DNA from: Desulfonatronovibrio magnus
Lineage (GTDB): Bacteria > Desulfobacterota > Desulfovibrionia > Desulfovibrionales > Desulfonatronovibrionaceae
Length of the DNA: 64,000 bases
Direction of reading: 5' to 3'
Assembly (NCBI RefSeq): GCF_000934755.1
Contig: NZ_KN882178.1
Location: 88,260-152,259, forward strand
The translations under genes and the position numbers were made by a program. The notes below the pieces were generated by a model. It made no database searches. It was not told the origin of the DNA and saw only the letters and a program-made list of their open reading frames with translations. Shown in pieces: positions 16,766 to 25,971 of the stretch. Numbering within the stretch: position 1 is the stretch's first letter; the number at the start of each line of letters is the position of its first letter.

Positions 16766-18502
16766 ATGGCAACAAAATACAAAAAAGATCATCGTTTTGA
16801 CAGGAGCAATGTACCTTCACTTAGAAGCTGGGAGAGTAAGAATCTTACTCCCCAGATAAAAATGGAAGAAGATGTAGTCCTTGACTGTGGTTGGGGGCGT
16901 TTACTCTTTGGCCAGACATTTAAAAATCAGCAAAAGCTGGTGGATATTTTACTGAGTGAAGGTCCGGGGCGCAGGGACATTGCCTTTTATCTCAGAGATC
17001 CTCATGTGGTATTATCTCTGGCTCCCCAGGATCTATTCATGGATCCTTCCCATACCTACAGGTTATGGCTGGATAACTATCTTACAGGTAAGGCATTGCC
17101 CAAAAGATTCGTAATTCGCAGGATCAGCTTTCGCAATGACTGCAAGCAAATAAATAAAATCTACTCTACCTGGGGGATGGTAAAATCGGATGACGAGTTT
17201 TTGTGGGAAAACCGTAATTCCAGAAAGTTAGTGATTCTTATTGCTGAAGATGCTGAGCAGAAACAGATAATCGGCACTGTGACCGGAGTAGACCACAAGG
17301 CAGTATTCAATGATCCGGAAAACGGATCCAGCCTGTGGTGTCTCGCAGTTGACCCCCAGGCGCCTCATCCTGGTGTTGGAGAGGGCCTGGTGAGACACCT
17401 GGCGGAAAATTTCATGGCCAAGGGCAGGTCATATTTAGATCTGTCAGTGATGCATAACAACAAACAGGCTATTTCCCTGTATGAAAAAATAGGTTTTCAA
17501 AGAGTTCCTGTATTTTGCATTAAGCGTAAAAATCCCATCAATGAGCCACTTTTCACCAGTTCGCCAGAATGCGCCAAACTTAACCCTTACGCCATGATAG
17601 TCATTAAGGAGGCCAAGCGCAGAGGCATCAGTGTAAATATTCTGGATGAAGAGACTGGACATTTTGAGCTGACTCTGGGGGGGCGTTCTATCGTCTGTTG
17701 GGAGGCCTTAAGCGAGTTGACTACGGCCATTGCCCTTTGCAGGTGTGATGATAAATCCTTGACCAGGAGAATACTGCATCAGGCAGGTCTAAAGGTTCCA
17801 GAACAGATGGCGGCTGGTGACCAGGATAAGGAACTGGAGTTTCTGGCTCGTCATGGCTCGGTTGTAGTCAAACCGGCCAGGGGTGAGCAGGGTGTTGGAA
17901 TTTCCGTGGATATTCGTGAGGGTCAGGAATTGATGAAGGCCTGCAAACAAGCTTACAAGTATTCAAATATAGTGCTTATTGAAAACTATGTACAGGGTCA
18001 GGACCTGCGCATCATTGTTATTGACTTTAAGGTTGTGGCAGCAGCAGTGCGTCGTCCAGCAGAAATTGTGGGTACTGGAAGGCATACCATAAAGCAGCTC
18101 ATTCAGAAACAAAGCAGGCGCAGGTCTGCTTCCACAGGAGGGGAAAGCAGGATTCCCTTAGATTCTGAAACAAAACGCTGTGTATGCCAGTCAGGATATG
18201 ACCTGGATGCAGTGCTTCCAGCCGAGGAAAAAATGGTAGTGCGCAAAACAGCCAACCTGCATACCGGGGGAACCATCCACGATGTAACTGCAGATTTGCA
18301 TCCTGAGCTTGTGGATGCTGCACAAAAAGCTGCCAGGGCCATTAATATTCCGGTTGTGGGGCTGGATTTTCTTGTTCCAGACGTTAAAGGACCGGATTAT
18401 GTTATTATTGAAGCCAATGAGCGACCTGGGCTGGCTAATCATGAACCACAGCCAACAGCAGAAAGGTATCTTGATCTTCTTTTTCCGCAGACTGCGAGTT
18501 GA
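16766..18502 (+). CDS. ngg: N-acetylglutaminylglutamine synthetase (GNAT and ATP-grasp fusion)
   Basis: A 578-residue two-domain enzyme. The first part (about 100-260) is a GNAT acetyltransferase (LWCLAVDPQAPHPGVGEGLVRHL, then LYEKIGF). The second (about 310-575) is an ATP-grasp ligase (VVVKPARGEQGVGISV, then IIEANERPGL). Together they would acetylate glutamine and join it to a second glutamine, giving the substrate of the preceding amidotransferase. The translational start is ATG 16766, with AGAG upstream; an in-frame TTG at 16760 is less likely. Co-transcription with the amidotransferase is expected. The pair suggests adaptation to high osmolarity. Confidence 0.88.
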   Translation: MATKYKKDHRFDRSNVPSLRSWESKNLTPQIKMEEDVVLDCGWGRLLFGQTFKNQQKLVDILLSEGPGRRDIAFYLRDPHVVLSLAPQDLFMDPSHTYRLWLDNYLTGKALPKRFVIRRISFRNDCKQINKIYSTWGMVKSDDEFLWENRNSRKLVILIAEDAEQKQIIGTVTGVDHKAVFNDPENGSSLWCLAVDPQAPHPGVGEGLVRHLAENFMAKGRSYLDLSVMHNNKQAISLYEKIGFQRVPVFCIKRKNPINEPLFTSSPECAKLNPYAMIVIKEAKRRGISVNILDEETGHFELTLGGRSIVCWEALSELTTAIALCRCDDKSLTRRILHQAGLKVPEQMAAGDQDKELEFLARHGSVVVKPARGEQGVGISVDIREGQELMKACKQAYKYSNIVLIENYVQGQDLRIIVIDFKVVAAAVRRPAEIVGTGRHTIKQLIQKQSRRRSASTGGESRIPLDSETKRCVCQSGYDLDAVLPAEEKMVVRKTANLHTGGTIHDVTADLHPELVDAAQKAARAINIPVVGLDFLVPDVKGPDYVIIEANERPGLANHEPQPTAERYLDLLFPQTAS

Positions 18503-18580
18503 GAGTTCATTGTCGATTTAGCTCTGCTACGCCCCTGGTTTAGCCCTCATGAATGGAGTATTTTTCAGAGGTTAAAGTAC

Positions 18581-20680
18581 ATGCAACATGAAAATCGCGA
18601 ATTAAAGCTTGCCGAAGATTTTGTTCATTATACTGATTGCAACCTTTTTCTTACCGGCAAGGCTGGAACAGGCAAAACAACTTTTTTGCACAATCTTCAG
18701 AAAAAAACACCCAAACGTCTCGTGGTTACTGCTCCCACTGGAGTTGCTGCCCTTAATGCAGGTGGAGTTACCCTGCACTCACTTTTTCAACTTCCATTTG
18801 GCCCCTATATTCCCGGAAGCTCTGAGTCTGTTCAGGACACGCAGCGCATGCATCGTATGAGCAAGCAAAAACGGGCTATAATCAAAAATCTGGATCTGCT
18901 CATCATTGATGAAATAAGCATGGTCAGGTCAGATCTTCTGGATGCAGTAGATGCGTCCTTGCGTTTCCATCGTCGCAGCAGTCAGCCATTCGGAGGCGTG
19001 CAGCTTCTGATGATCGGAGATCTGCATCAATTGCCGCCGGTGATTAAGCGTGATGAATGGGATCTTGTATCAGATTATTATGAAACACAGTACTTTTTCA
19101 GCAGCAAGGCTCTGGCCCTGACTGAGATGGTATGTATTGAACTGAAGAACATTTACCGTCAGTCTGATCCTGTTTTTATCCAGGTGCTCAACAAAGTCAG
19201 GGACAATTGTCTGGATTCCTCTGCCATTGAAATTCTTAATCAACGCTATATCCATGATTTTGATATAAATGAAGATCAGGGTTACATTACCTTAACCACT
19301 CACAACCGGGGTGCGGATCAGCTCAACCAGGCCAGGCTCGATAACCTGCCGGGCAAGGAGTATTTTTTTGAGGCCAGAGTTGAGGGTGACTTTCCTGAAT
19401 TCATATTTCCTGTCCCTGAGGTCCTTGCCTTGAAAAAAGGGGCACAGGTCATGTTTACCCGCAATGATCCCGGACCGGATAAGCTATTTTTCAACGGACG
19501 CATCGGCATTGTTACTGACATAAGTGAAGAGGAAATCAGGGTGACCTGTCCTGGAGATAGTCACGAAATTCAGGTCAAGAAAATGACCTGGGAAAACATC
19601 AAGTATGAGGTTAACAACGCAAACAATGAGATTGAAAGACGACTTACAGGAGAGTTTGAACAATATCCCCTGAAGCTGGCCTGGGCCATTACAATTCATA
19701 AGAGTCAGGGACTGACATTTGAACGGGCCATTATTGATGCAGGCGCTGCTTTTGCTCATGGCCAGGTTTATGTTGCTCTGAGCAGGTGCAAAACTCTAAA
19801 TGGAATGGTTCTCAGCACCCCCATAAATGCTTCCAGCCTGAAAACTGATTATACTGTCATAAATTTCAGCCAAAGTATTGCTCAAAATCCTCCCAGTACT
19901 GAGAGGCTTAATGTTGCCAGAACAGCTTTTCAGCAAAAACAGATTAAGGGCTGTTTTGATTTTTCCAGAATTGCCCGCCAGATTAGCTTTCTAATAAAAT
20001 TGCTCAGGGAAAACGCATCTGTAATTACCATGGCAGGAATTGAAGATCTTCAGGGATGGAGAGCCAGCACAGGAGAGATATTCAGGGTAAGTGGAAACTT
20101 TCAGCATGAACTGGACGGGCTTTTTGCGAAAAATAATCTGCCTGAAGAGGATACTCATCTTTTGGATCGCATTAATAAGGGGTCAGCCTGGTTTCAGGGC
20201 AGATTTCAGGAAGATCTTATCCAGCCCCTTGAGAAACTTGTTGTAGAAACAGACAACCGGGAGCTATCCAAGAGAATTGACTCTGTTCTTGATGAACTTG
20301 TTCGTGAGGTTTCAGTCAAAATCGCCGGCCTTAAAACTTGTGAGCAGGGTTTTTCATCTCTTGCATACATGCGTTCTCTGTCTGAAGAAGGTCTGATAAC
20401 CCGCAAGAAGCCTGAAAAAACGCGACCTCAGTATAGCCACTCGGATATATCTCATCCAGAGCTTTTTGAAATTTTAAAGTCCTGGCGCACCGAGACAGCC
20501 AGAGAACAAAATATTGCCCCATATCAGGTAATGCATCAGAAAACCTTGATTCAGGTTGCTACGCGCATGCCGGATAAGCCCGCTGCTTTGCGGGACATAA
20601 GCGGGATAGGTGCTAAAACCATGGATAAGTATGGTCGGCAAATTCTTGATATTATCAGGGATTACCGTAAAAAATTGTGA
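18581..20680 (+). CDS. PIF1-like superfamily 1B helicase with C-terminal HRDC domain
   Basis: A 699-residue ATP-dependent DNA helicase of the PIF1/RecD2-like group. Walker A GKAGTGKT at 26-33, Walker B LLIIDEIS at 106-113, motif III GDLHQLPPV, and the late motif TIHKSQGLTF (motif V/VI region) followed by VYVALSRCK. The C-terminal 75 residues match an HRDC nucleic-acid-binding domain (MPDKPAALRDISGIG). It probably unwinds DNA in repair or replication restart. Its stop overlaps the GTG start of the next gene by four bases (GTGA), so the two are translationally coupled. Confidence 0.88.
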   Translation: MQHENRELKLAEDFVHYTDCNLFLTGKAGTGKTTFLHNLQKKTPKRLVVTAPTGVAALNAGGVTLHSLFQLPFGPYIPGSSESVQDTQRMHRMSKQKRAIIKNLDLLIIDEISMVRSDLLDAVDASLRFHRRSSQPFGGVQLLMIGDLHQLPPVIKRDEWDLVSDYYETQYFFSSKALALTEMVCIELKNIYRQSDPVFIQVLNKVRDNCLDSSAIEILNQRYIHDFDINEDQGYITLTTHNRGADQLNQARLDNLPGKEYFFEARVEGDFPEFIFPVPEVLALKKGAQVMFTRNDPGPDKLFFNGRIGIVTDISEEEIRVTCPGDSHEIQVKKMTWENIKYEVNNANNEIERRLTGEFEQYPLKLAWAITIHKSQGLTFERAIIDAGAAFAHGQVYVALSRCKTLNGMVLSTPINASSLKTDYTVINFSQSIAQNPPSTERLNVARTAFQQKQIKGCFDFSRIARQISFLIKLLRENASVITMAGIEDLQGWRASTGEIFRVSGNFQHELDGLFAKNNLPEEDTHLLDRINKGSAWFQGRFQEDLIQPLEKLVVETDNRELSKRIDSVLDELVREVSVKIAGLKTCEQGFSSLAYMRSLSEEGLITRKKPEKTRPQYSHSDISHPELFEILKSWRTETAREQNIAPYQVMHQKTLIQVATRMPDKPAALRDISGIGAKTMDKYGRQILDIIRDYRKKL

Positions 20681-22314
20681 ATAGTTATAGTTTTGTTGCA
20701 GGTGCAGATCAGGCAGGCCAGAGGTTGGACAGGTTTGTTTACGAACATATTTTTTCAGCAGGGCTTACCAGATCAACTGTCCAGAACCTGATCAGGCAAG
20801 GCCTGGTTGAGGTTGATGGTCTGCCGGTGTCCAAGCCCTCTCACAAGATTGCGGCAGGAAAAAATGTGATCATACACTATGAGAAGCAGGATAAAACCCT
20901 TACCCCCCTTAAAGGTCACTTGAGTATAGTTTATGAGGATGAAAGTCTTGTTCTGCTCAACAAAAGGTCTGGAATAAGTGTGCATCCTGCTCCTTCAGAA
21001 AATGACCCCACCATTGTTCACTATCTTCTGGAAAAATATCCCTGCCTGCAGAATTTGTCAGATAATGAGCGACCGGGTATTGTGCATCGCCTGGATAAAG
21101 ATACCAGTGGCCTTATGCTGGTTGCCCTGAATGATGCGGCCCGGCAATACCTGTCCAATGCCTTTCATGATCGCATAGTTGGTAAGTGGTATCTGGTCAT
21201 GGTCCAGGGATGTTTAGAGAACCCAACTGGCGAGATAAATAAGCCCATGTGTCGTGATCCAAAAAGCAAAACAAAGATGGCAGTGTCTTCGCGGCAGGGA
21301 CGTCAGGCCAGAACACGATATTATACTTTATATAGAGGCAAGGGTTTACAATGGTCGTTGCTTTTGATCCGGATATTTACCGGAAGAACTCATCAGATCA
21401 GAGTACATCTGGCGCATGTCGGCCACCCTGTTATTGGGGATTTGCTTTATTCAGCATCAAAACCCGGCTTTTCCCAAACCAGAATCTTCAAAGACAAGCT
21501 TGTGAAAAGGCAGTTGCTGCACTCCGGTAGAATTGACTTCCCACATCCTTCAGATGAAAGCAGAAAAGTATTTTGTCAGCTTCCTTCAAAGGATTTTACC
21601 AGGGTCTGTTTGAATCTGGAAAGCAGGGTGCAAAAAGTTGTATTGACCGGAAGCCTGGGTTCGGGCAAAAGTTCTGTTAGTGCTTTGTTTAATAAACATG
21701 GTGTCCCGGTTTTCAGCGCGGATGAATGTGTAGCCGAGCTTTATGAACCTGGTCAGGATGGCTGGCATTTGATTCAGCAGCGTTTTGGAAGTCGTTTTAT
21801 TGACTACCCTCATGGGCCTGTTAATAAGAAAAAATTGAGCAAGGCAATCTTGAATGACAGATTCATGCTGGATGAGCTGAATCACCTTATTCATCCATTA
21901 GTGAAACATAAACTGGATGAATTCTGGCAAAATCACAAAGATTGCAGGATGGCTCTGGCCGAAGTACCTCTTTTTTTTGAGGCTGGAATGGATGATCCTT
22001 CAATTATCACAGTTGGAGTTTTCTGTCCTGATGAAACACGTCTGCAACGGGTTTGCAGTGTAAGAAAAATAACTGCGGAAAATTTTCTTTTTTTAAATAA
22101 AGCCCAGTGGCCACAGCTTAGAAAAATCAAATCCTGTCAGCTTGTTATTGATAATTCGCTTGATAAACAGTCTTTGATTTGTAAGGCAAAAGCCTTGACC
22201 AGAGTGTTGCAGTACTTAAGAAGACATAATATCATAAAGATTAAACACAGCTTTGAATATGTGATGAAAGCAAATTTGCGCAACCCACCGGAATATTTGA
22301 ATGATCCCACTTAA
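20677..22314 (+). CDS. Fusion: RluA-family pseudouridine synthase and dephospho-CoA kinase
   Basis: A 545-residue bifunctional protein. Residues 11-70 form an S4 RNA-binding domain. Residues 85-305 are an RluA/RluD-type synthase with the catalytic motif HRLDKDTSG (137-145, Asp140) and the RTHQIRVHL block. Residues 318-525 are a CoaE dephospho-CoA kinase with P-loop GSLGSGKS (325-332), an FSADECVAELY segment and a PLFFEAG segment; CoaE performs the last step of coenzyme A synthesis. The two halves have no obvious shared pathway, yet the frame is continuous with no stop or frameshift. Start is GTG, overlapping the helicase stop; its own 3' end overlaps the rhomboid gene by 14 bp. Confidence 0.92.
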   Translation: MNSYSFVAGADQAGQRLDRFVYEHIFSAGLTRSTVQNLIRQGLVEVDGLPVSKPSHKIAAGKNVIIHYEKQDKTLTPLKGHLSIVYEDESLVLLNKRSGISVHPAPSENDPTIVHYLLEKYPCLQNLSDNERPGIVHRLDKDTSGLMLVALNDAARQYLSNAFHDRIVGKWYLVMVQGCLENPTGEINKPMCRDPKSKTKMAVSSRQGRQARTRYYTLYRGKGLQWSLLLIRIFTGRTHQIRVHLAHVGHPVIGDLLYSASKPGFSQTRIFKDKLVKRQLLHSGRIDFPHPSDESRKVFCQLPSKDFTRVCLNLESRVQKVVLTGSLGSGKSSVSALFNKHGVPVFSADECVAELYEPGQDGWHLIQQRFGSRFIDYPHGPVNKKKLSKAILNDRFMLDELNHLIHPLVKHKLDEFWQNHKDCRMALAEVPLFFEAGMDDPSIITVGVFCPDETRLQRVCSVRKITAENFLFLNKAQWPQLRKIKSCQLVIDNSLDKQSLICKAKALTRVLQYLRRHNIIKIKHSFEYVMKANLRNPPEYLNDPT

Positions 22315-23029
22315 GGACAGCATCCCCAATGTGTTCAGGCCCTATACGGTCTGGGCACTGATAAGTGTCAATGCTCTGGTATTCATTTATACCCTGGGTT
22401 TAGACACAATTCATCTTGCCCGGTTCTTTCATTTATACGGTGTAGTTCCTGCCAGACTGACTCACCCTGAACTGGCAATGATGGCTGGGTATCCTGACGC
22501 AGGCTATTATACATTAGTCACTCATATGTTTATCCATGGCGGTTTTTTACATTTTCTGCTCAACAGCTGGATGATGTGGATCTTTGCAGACAATATCGAA
22601 GATGTCATGGGGCCTGTGAGGTTTTTGCTGTTTTATGTTTTATGTGGAGCAGGAGCACTTACAACACATATCCTTTTTAACTTTGACTCTCCAGTACCTG
22701 TGGTGGGTGCTTCCGGAGCCATAGCAGGGGTTATGGGGGCCTATTTGCTATTATACCCTCATTCCCGGGTCATCACTGTTTTCCCGATAATTTTTATACC
22801 CTACATAATCGAGATTCCCGCAGTGATTTTTCTGGGAGTCTGGTTCATGATTCAAATTGTTTCCGCGTTGTGGTCGGATGTGTCCGGAGCAGGCTCAGGC
22901 GTGGCCTGGTGGGCGCATGCCGGTGGGTTTGTGGTTGGCATGGTTCTGCTTCCTCTTTTCAAGAATAAAAAAAGGTGCTATCATTGTTACGAAATGGTGC
23001 GCAGAAAAAAGAACTTTATTTTAGAGTAA
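22301..23029 (+). CDS. Rhomboid-family intramembrane serine protease
   Basis: A 242-residue polytopic membrane protein with the rhomboid catalytic pair: Ser138 in GASGAIAG and His206 in WWAHAGGF; HFLLNSW (84-90) supplies the HxxxN oxyanion motif. About six membrane helices. A CYHCYE tail (227-232) at the C-terminus may be a reduced metal site. It cleaves membrane-protein segments within the bilayer; the substrate is unknown. Starts inside the end of the RluA-CoaE fusion gene, so the three genes from the helicase onward are probably one transcript. Confidence 0.92.
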   Translation: MIPLKDSIPNVFRPYTVWALISVNALVFIYTLGLDTIHLARFFHLYGVVPARLTHPELAMMAGYPDAGYYTLVTHMFIHGGFLHFLLNSWMMWIFADNIEDVMGPVRFLLFYVLCGAGALTTHILFNFDSPVPVVGASGAIAGVMGAYLLLYPHSRVITVFPIIFIPYIIEIPAVIFLGVWFMIQIVSALWSDVSGAGSGVAWWAHAGGFVVGMVLLPLFKNKKRCYHCYEMVRRKKNFILE

Positions 23030-23084
23030 ACTGGTATTACAAAGCATGTAATTGTTTCCAGTATTTCTATATATATCTGTTCAG

Positions 23085-23395
23085 CGCTTACAAGTAACTG
23101 GAATCGTTTTGCTAATAAAATCAGACGGTTATGTTTTTCACATTTTCACGATTTTTGCTTATGATTGATGCACATTTGCCAGAAAAGTTCCGTCAAAGAT
23201 GGAAACTTTGCGCCTGGCACAGGGACTGTCCCTCGCTGTGAATATTTTTTCATCAAAGCAAATTTCTTACAGGAACCAATGCAGCATCAATCTTTTTTAA
23301 AGTACCTCGCGGGGACTGTCCCAATTTTCAGAAAAGTGACAGATTCGTAAAGTTACTCACAGGTTCGGTCCTGGTCCGCCCAGGTGAAGAGCTTT
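23085..23395 (+). repeat. Mosaic repeat module B, copy 1
   Basis: About 310 bp starting CGCTTACAAGTAACTGGAA and ending GGTGAAGAGCTTTT, with the core motif in reverse at 23352-23371. The copy at 50509-50851 is near identical in order, and 33715-34070 is a diverged copy. The module contains GGGACTGTCCC palindromes. It is immediately followed by palindromic element A. Confidence 0.88.
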
Positions 23396-23556
23396 TAAGG
23401 AAACCAGGGGACAGGCACTCCGGGACCCACTTGATCATCAGTTTGTACTCAAAATGACTCATTTTTGGGACAAGTGGGTCCCGGAAGAGCCAGTCCCCCT
23501 CCGGGCTGTATGCCTCCGGGCAGGAAGCCGTGCCACATGCAAAGCGCTAAACAGAA
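23391..23556. repeat. Palindromic element A, copy 2
   Basis: GGGGACAGGCACTCCGGGAC on the left and GTGGGTCCCGGAAGAGCCAG on the right, then a CTCCGGGCTG...GGGCAGGAAG insert hairpin and the AAAGCGCTAAACAGA outer arm. The left outer arm has been lost where it joins module B. It reads open in the sufC frame and would falsely extend that gene. Confidence 0.85.
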
Positions 23557-23614
23557 ACCTATGTTTTTAAATCTCAAGTTATTATTTATTCACAATCAAC
23601 CAATGGAGACTGCT

Positions 23615-24373
23615 ATGTTGAAAATTGAGGACCTTCACGTCAATGTGGGCGACAATGAGGTCTTGCGAGGGCTCAACTTAGAAATAGAGCAGGGAGAAAC
23701 ATTTATTTTGTTTGGTCCCAATGGATCTGGCAAGACATCTCTCTTAATGACTCTGATGGGCTTTTCTGGATATGAAGTGACTAAGGGCAGTATTTTTTTC
23801 AAGGGAGAAGATATTACCAGCGCCACCACCTATGAAAGAGCCAGAATGGGAATTGGCATGTCTTTTCAACGTCCTCCAACAATTCACGGACTCAAGACCA
23901 GGCATATGGTGGGCCTTTGCGCTGGCGATAAAAAGGTGGATGTGGATGCCCTGGCTGAAAAAGTTAATATGTCTAACTTTTTGGACAGGGATATTAATTC
24001 AGGTTTTTCCGGAGGGGAAATCAAACGTTCAGAATTACTGCAATTGATGGCCCAGAATCCCAGCTTAGTGCTTTTTGATGAGCCAGAGTCAGGGGTTGAT
24101 CTGGAAAACATGTCTCTCATCGGCAATGTTGCCAGGTCCATCCTTGATGGACCGCAGGAACCTGATAACAGTGCATCCCTGAAGCAGTTGCAATCAAAAT
24201 ACAAAACATCAGGTCTGATTATTACCCATACCGGGTACATACTTGACTATATCAACGCTGACCGGGGGCAGGTACTATATAACGGAGTGCTTTGCTGCGA
24301 GTCCAGACCCAGGGATATCCTGGATCATATTAGTAAATTCGGATACAAGGAGTGTGTCAGATGTCTAAATTAA
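23615..24373 (+). CDS. sufC: SufC, Fe-S cluster assembly ATPase
   Basis: A 252-residue ABC-type ATPase. Walker A GPNGSGKT (34-41), signature SGGEIKRSE (132-140), Walker B LVLFDEPESGVD (151-162), and the late ITHTGYILDYI segment that replaces the usual SufC ITHYxRLLDYI. It powers Fe-S cluster assembly on SufB in the cytoplasm. The frame is open upstream through repeat sequence, but ATG 23615 is preferred because GGAG lies six bases before it and the protein then begins like other SufC. Overlaps sufB by 13 bp. No sufS, sufU or sufD is present, a compact system typical of anaerobes. Confidence 0.94.
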   Translation: MLKIEDLHVNVGDNEVLRGLNLEIEQGETFILFGPNGSGKTSLLMTLMGFSGYEVTKGSIFFKGEDITSATTYERARMGIGMSFQRPPTIHGLKTRHMVGLCAGDKKVDVDALAEKVNMSNFLDRDINSGFSGGEIKRSELLQLMAQNPSLVLFDEPESGVDLENMSLIGNVARSILDGPQEPDNSASLKQLQSKYKTSGLIITHTGYILDYINADRGQVLYNGVLCCESRPRDILDHISKFGYKECVRCLN

Positions 24374-25545
24374 ACAGTATAGATGCTGAACCTAAAGTTG
24401 ATCTGAGCAAGTTCAGCTTTGATCAGGGAGATATGCCTGCTTTGGATGATTTGCGACTGTTAAGTGATGAGGATAAGGCCAGATTGCGAATGGCTGGTGT
24501 TGATGCTGATGATTCCCGGCGCAGCGGAAGCTATCTTCATGTAAATCACTCCAAGGTTCATTGCAGTTCCTGCAGTGAAGGTGTTGAAATCTTAGACACA
24601 CGTGACGCTTTAGATAAGTATGACGGGTTGCCTGAGTATTACTGGCAGGCTGTAGATAAAAATAAGGATGAGTTCACGCGGGCTGCTGCTGAAAAAATTC
24701 ATGGCGGATACTTTATCAGAACAGCCAAAGGAGCAAAAATCAAAGAGCCTGTTCAGTCTTGTCTGTTTATCAAGGGAGAAAATGTTGGACAGAATGTTCA
24801 TAATATAATGGTAATTGAAGAAGATTCAGAACTGCACATTATTACCGGATGCACCACTTCTACAGATGTGAATTCAGCTTTGCACCTTGGAATTTCTGAA
24901 GTTTACATAAAAAAAGGGGGCAAGCTGACTTTTACCATGGTACATAACTGGGGTGAGGAGGTAATGGTTCGTCCCCGGACAGTGGCAATTGTGGAGGAAG
25001 GAGGTGTTTTTGCAAGCAATTATATATTGTTGAAAAAGGTAAAATCCGTACAGTCCTACCCTGCAGTTTACCTTAATGGCCGAGGAGCAGTGGCCAGATT
25101 CAATTCCATACTTGTAGCGCCAGAAGGCTCATACATCAATTCAGGAAATAAAATCGTACTGAATGCTCCAGAGACCAAAGGTGAAATCATTTCCAGGACC
25201 ATCACCACTGGAGGAACTATCATTGCACCCGGAATTATCGAAGGCAATGCCATCCCAGCCAAGGGACATCTTGAATGTAAAGGTCTGATTCTGACAGATG
25301 GAGTCATCCATGCCATTCCTGAGCTCAAGGGGACTATTGCTGGAGTGGAACTTTCTCACGAGGCTGCAGTGGGCAAGATCGCTCAGGAAGAAATTGAATA
25401 CCTTATGGCCCGGGGATTAGATGAGGATCAGGCTACATCAACCATAGTGCGTGGATTCATGAATGTTGATATCATGGGCTTGCCTGCCGAACTGCGCCAG
25501 AGTATTGATAAGACAATAGAAGAGACGGAAGAGGATATGTTCTAA
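24361..25545 (+). CDS. sufB: SufB/SufD-family Fe-S scaffold protein
   Basis: A 394-residue SufBD-domain protein, partner of SufC. The central beta-helix domain contains SCLFIKGEN, IITGCTTSTDVNSALHLG, and a C-terminal block GLDEDQATSTIVRGF, which matches the family consensus (RGLxxxEAxxLxxxGF). Shorter than SufB of E. coli (495) and similar to the minimal SufB of anaerobes and archaea. Start ATG 24361 has AAGGAG at good spacing and lies within sufC. A strong terminator follows. Confidence 0.92.
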   Translation: MSKLNSIDAEPKVDLSKFSFDQGDMPALDDLRLLSDEDKARLRMAGVDADDSRRSGSYLHVNHSKVHCSSCSEGVEILDTRDALDKYDGLPEYYWQAVDKNKDEFTRAAAEKIHGGYFIRTAKGAKIKEPVQSCLFIKGENVGQNVHNIMVIEEDSELHIITGCTTSTDVNSALHLGISEVYIKKGGKLTFTMVHNWGEEVMVRPRTVAIVEEGGVFASNYILLKKVKSVQSYPAVYLNGRGAVARFNSILVAPEGSYINSGNKIVLNAPETKGEIISRTITTGGTIIAPGIIEGNAIPAKGHLECKGLILTDGVIHAIPELKGTIAGVELSHEAAVGKIAQEEIEYLMARGLDEDQATSTIVRGFMNVDIMGLPAELRQSIDKTIEETEEDMF

Positions 25546-25587
25546 GGCGGAACGGGATGGCAGTTTTTAAGCTGCTGAAACACGACG

Positions 25588-25626
25588 AAAAAAGGCTTCA
25601 AGAGTTTATCTTGAAGCCTTTTTTAT
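25588..25626 (+). terminator. Intrinsic terminator of sufCB
   Basis: AAAAAGGCTTCAAG pairs with CTTGAAGCCTTTTTT around a short AGTTTAT loop, and a T run follows. It begins about 45 bp after the sufB stop. Confidence 0.92.
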
Positions 25627-25657
25627 TGCTTGTGAGCTCCTCACCCGGGCATACCCG

Positions 25658-25963
25658 GGACCGAACATGTGAGTAACTTGAAATAGCCTTAGCGCGTATG
25701 AGATTGCCGCGCTCGAAGACTCGCTCGCAATGACACCTGAGCTGTCAGGGATGTACTTGCGCAAAGCCTGTGGAGTCTAAGCGACCGAAGCAATCTGTAA
25801 GGTAAAGCCATAATATCTTGTTTTTATTGCCAATATGATTTTAGTTACCTGTAAGCATATTAGAGGGGCAGTTTCTGGACCGAATTTGCGAGGTAACTGC
25901 CTTGATAATTGGAGACTGCATCCTGCAGATAAGATAAAACAGGCGGCTGGAAGTCTCCTTTTT
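25658..25963. repeat. Core motif, mosaic module C copy 1 and GGAGACT hairpin
   Basis: 25658-25677 is the core motif. 25685-25856 is module C (copies at 33527-33711, 38191-38372, 42741-42943, partial at 50847-50935), whose central part reads AGATTGCCGCGCTCGAAGA. 25877-25897 is a second, diverged core motif. 25911-25958 is a hairpin GGAGACT...AGTCTCC followed by TTTTT, which may terminate transcripts from the plus side; it lies next to the secF stop codon. No gene. Confidence 0.82.
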
Positions 25964-25971
25964 ACCTTTCT

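Noticed and set aside
23465..23614. N-terminal extension of SufC
   Set aside because: The extension is encoded by palindromic element A; the ATG at 23615 has a proper ribosome site and family-like start.
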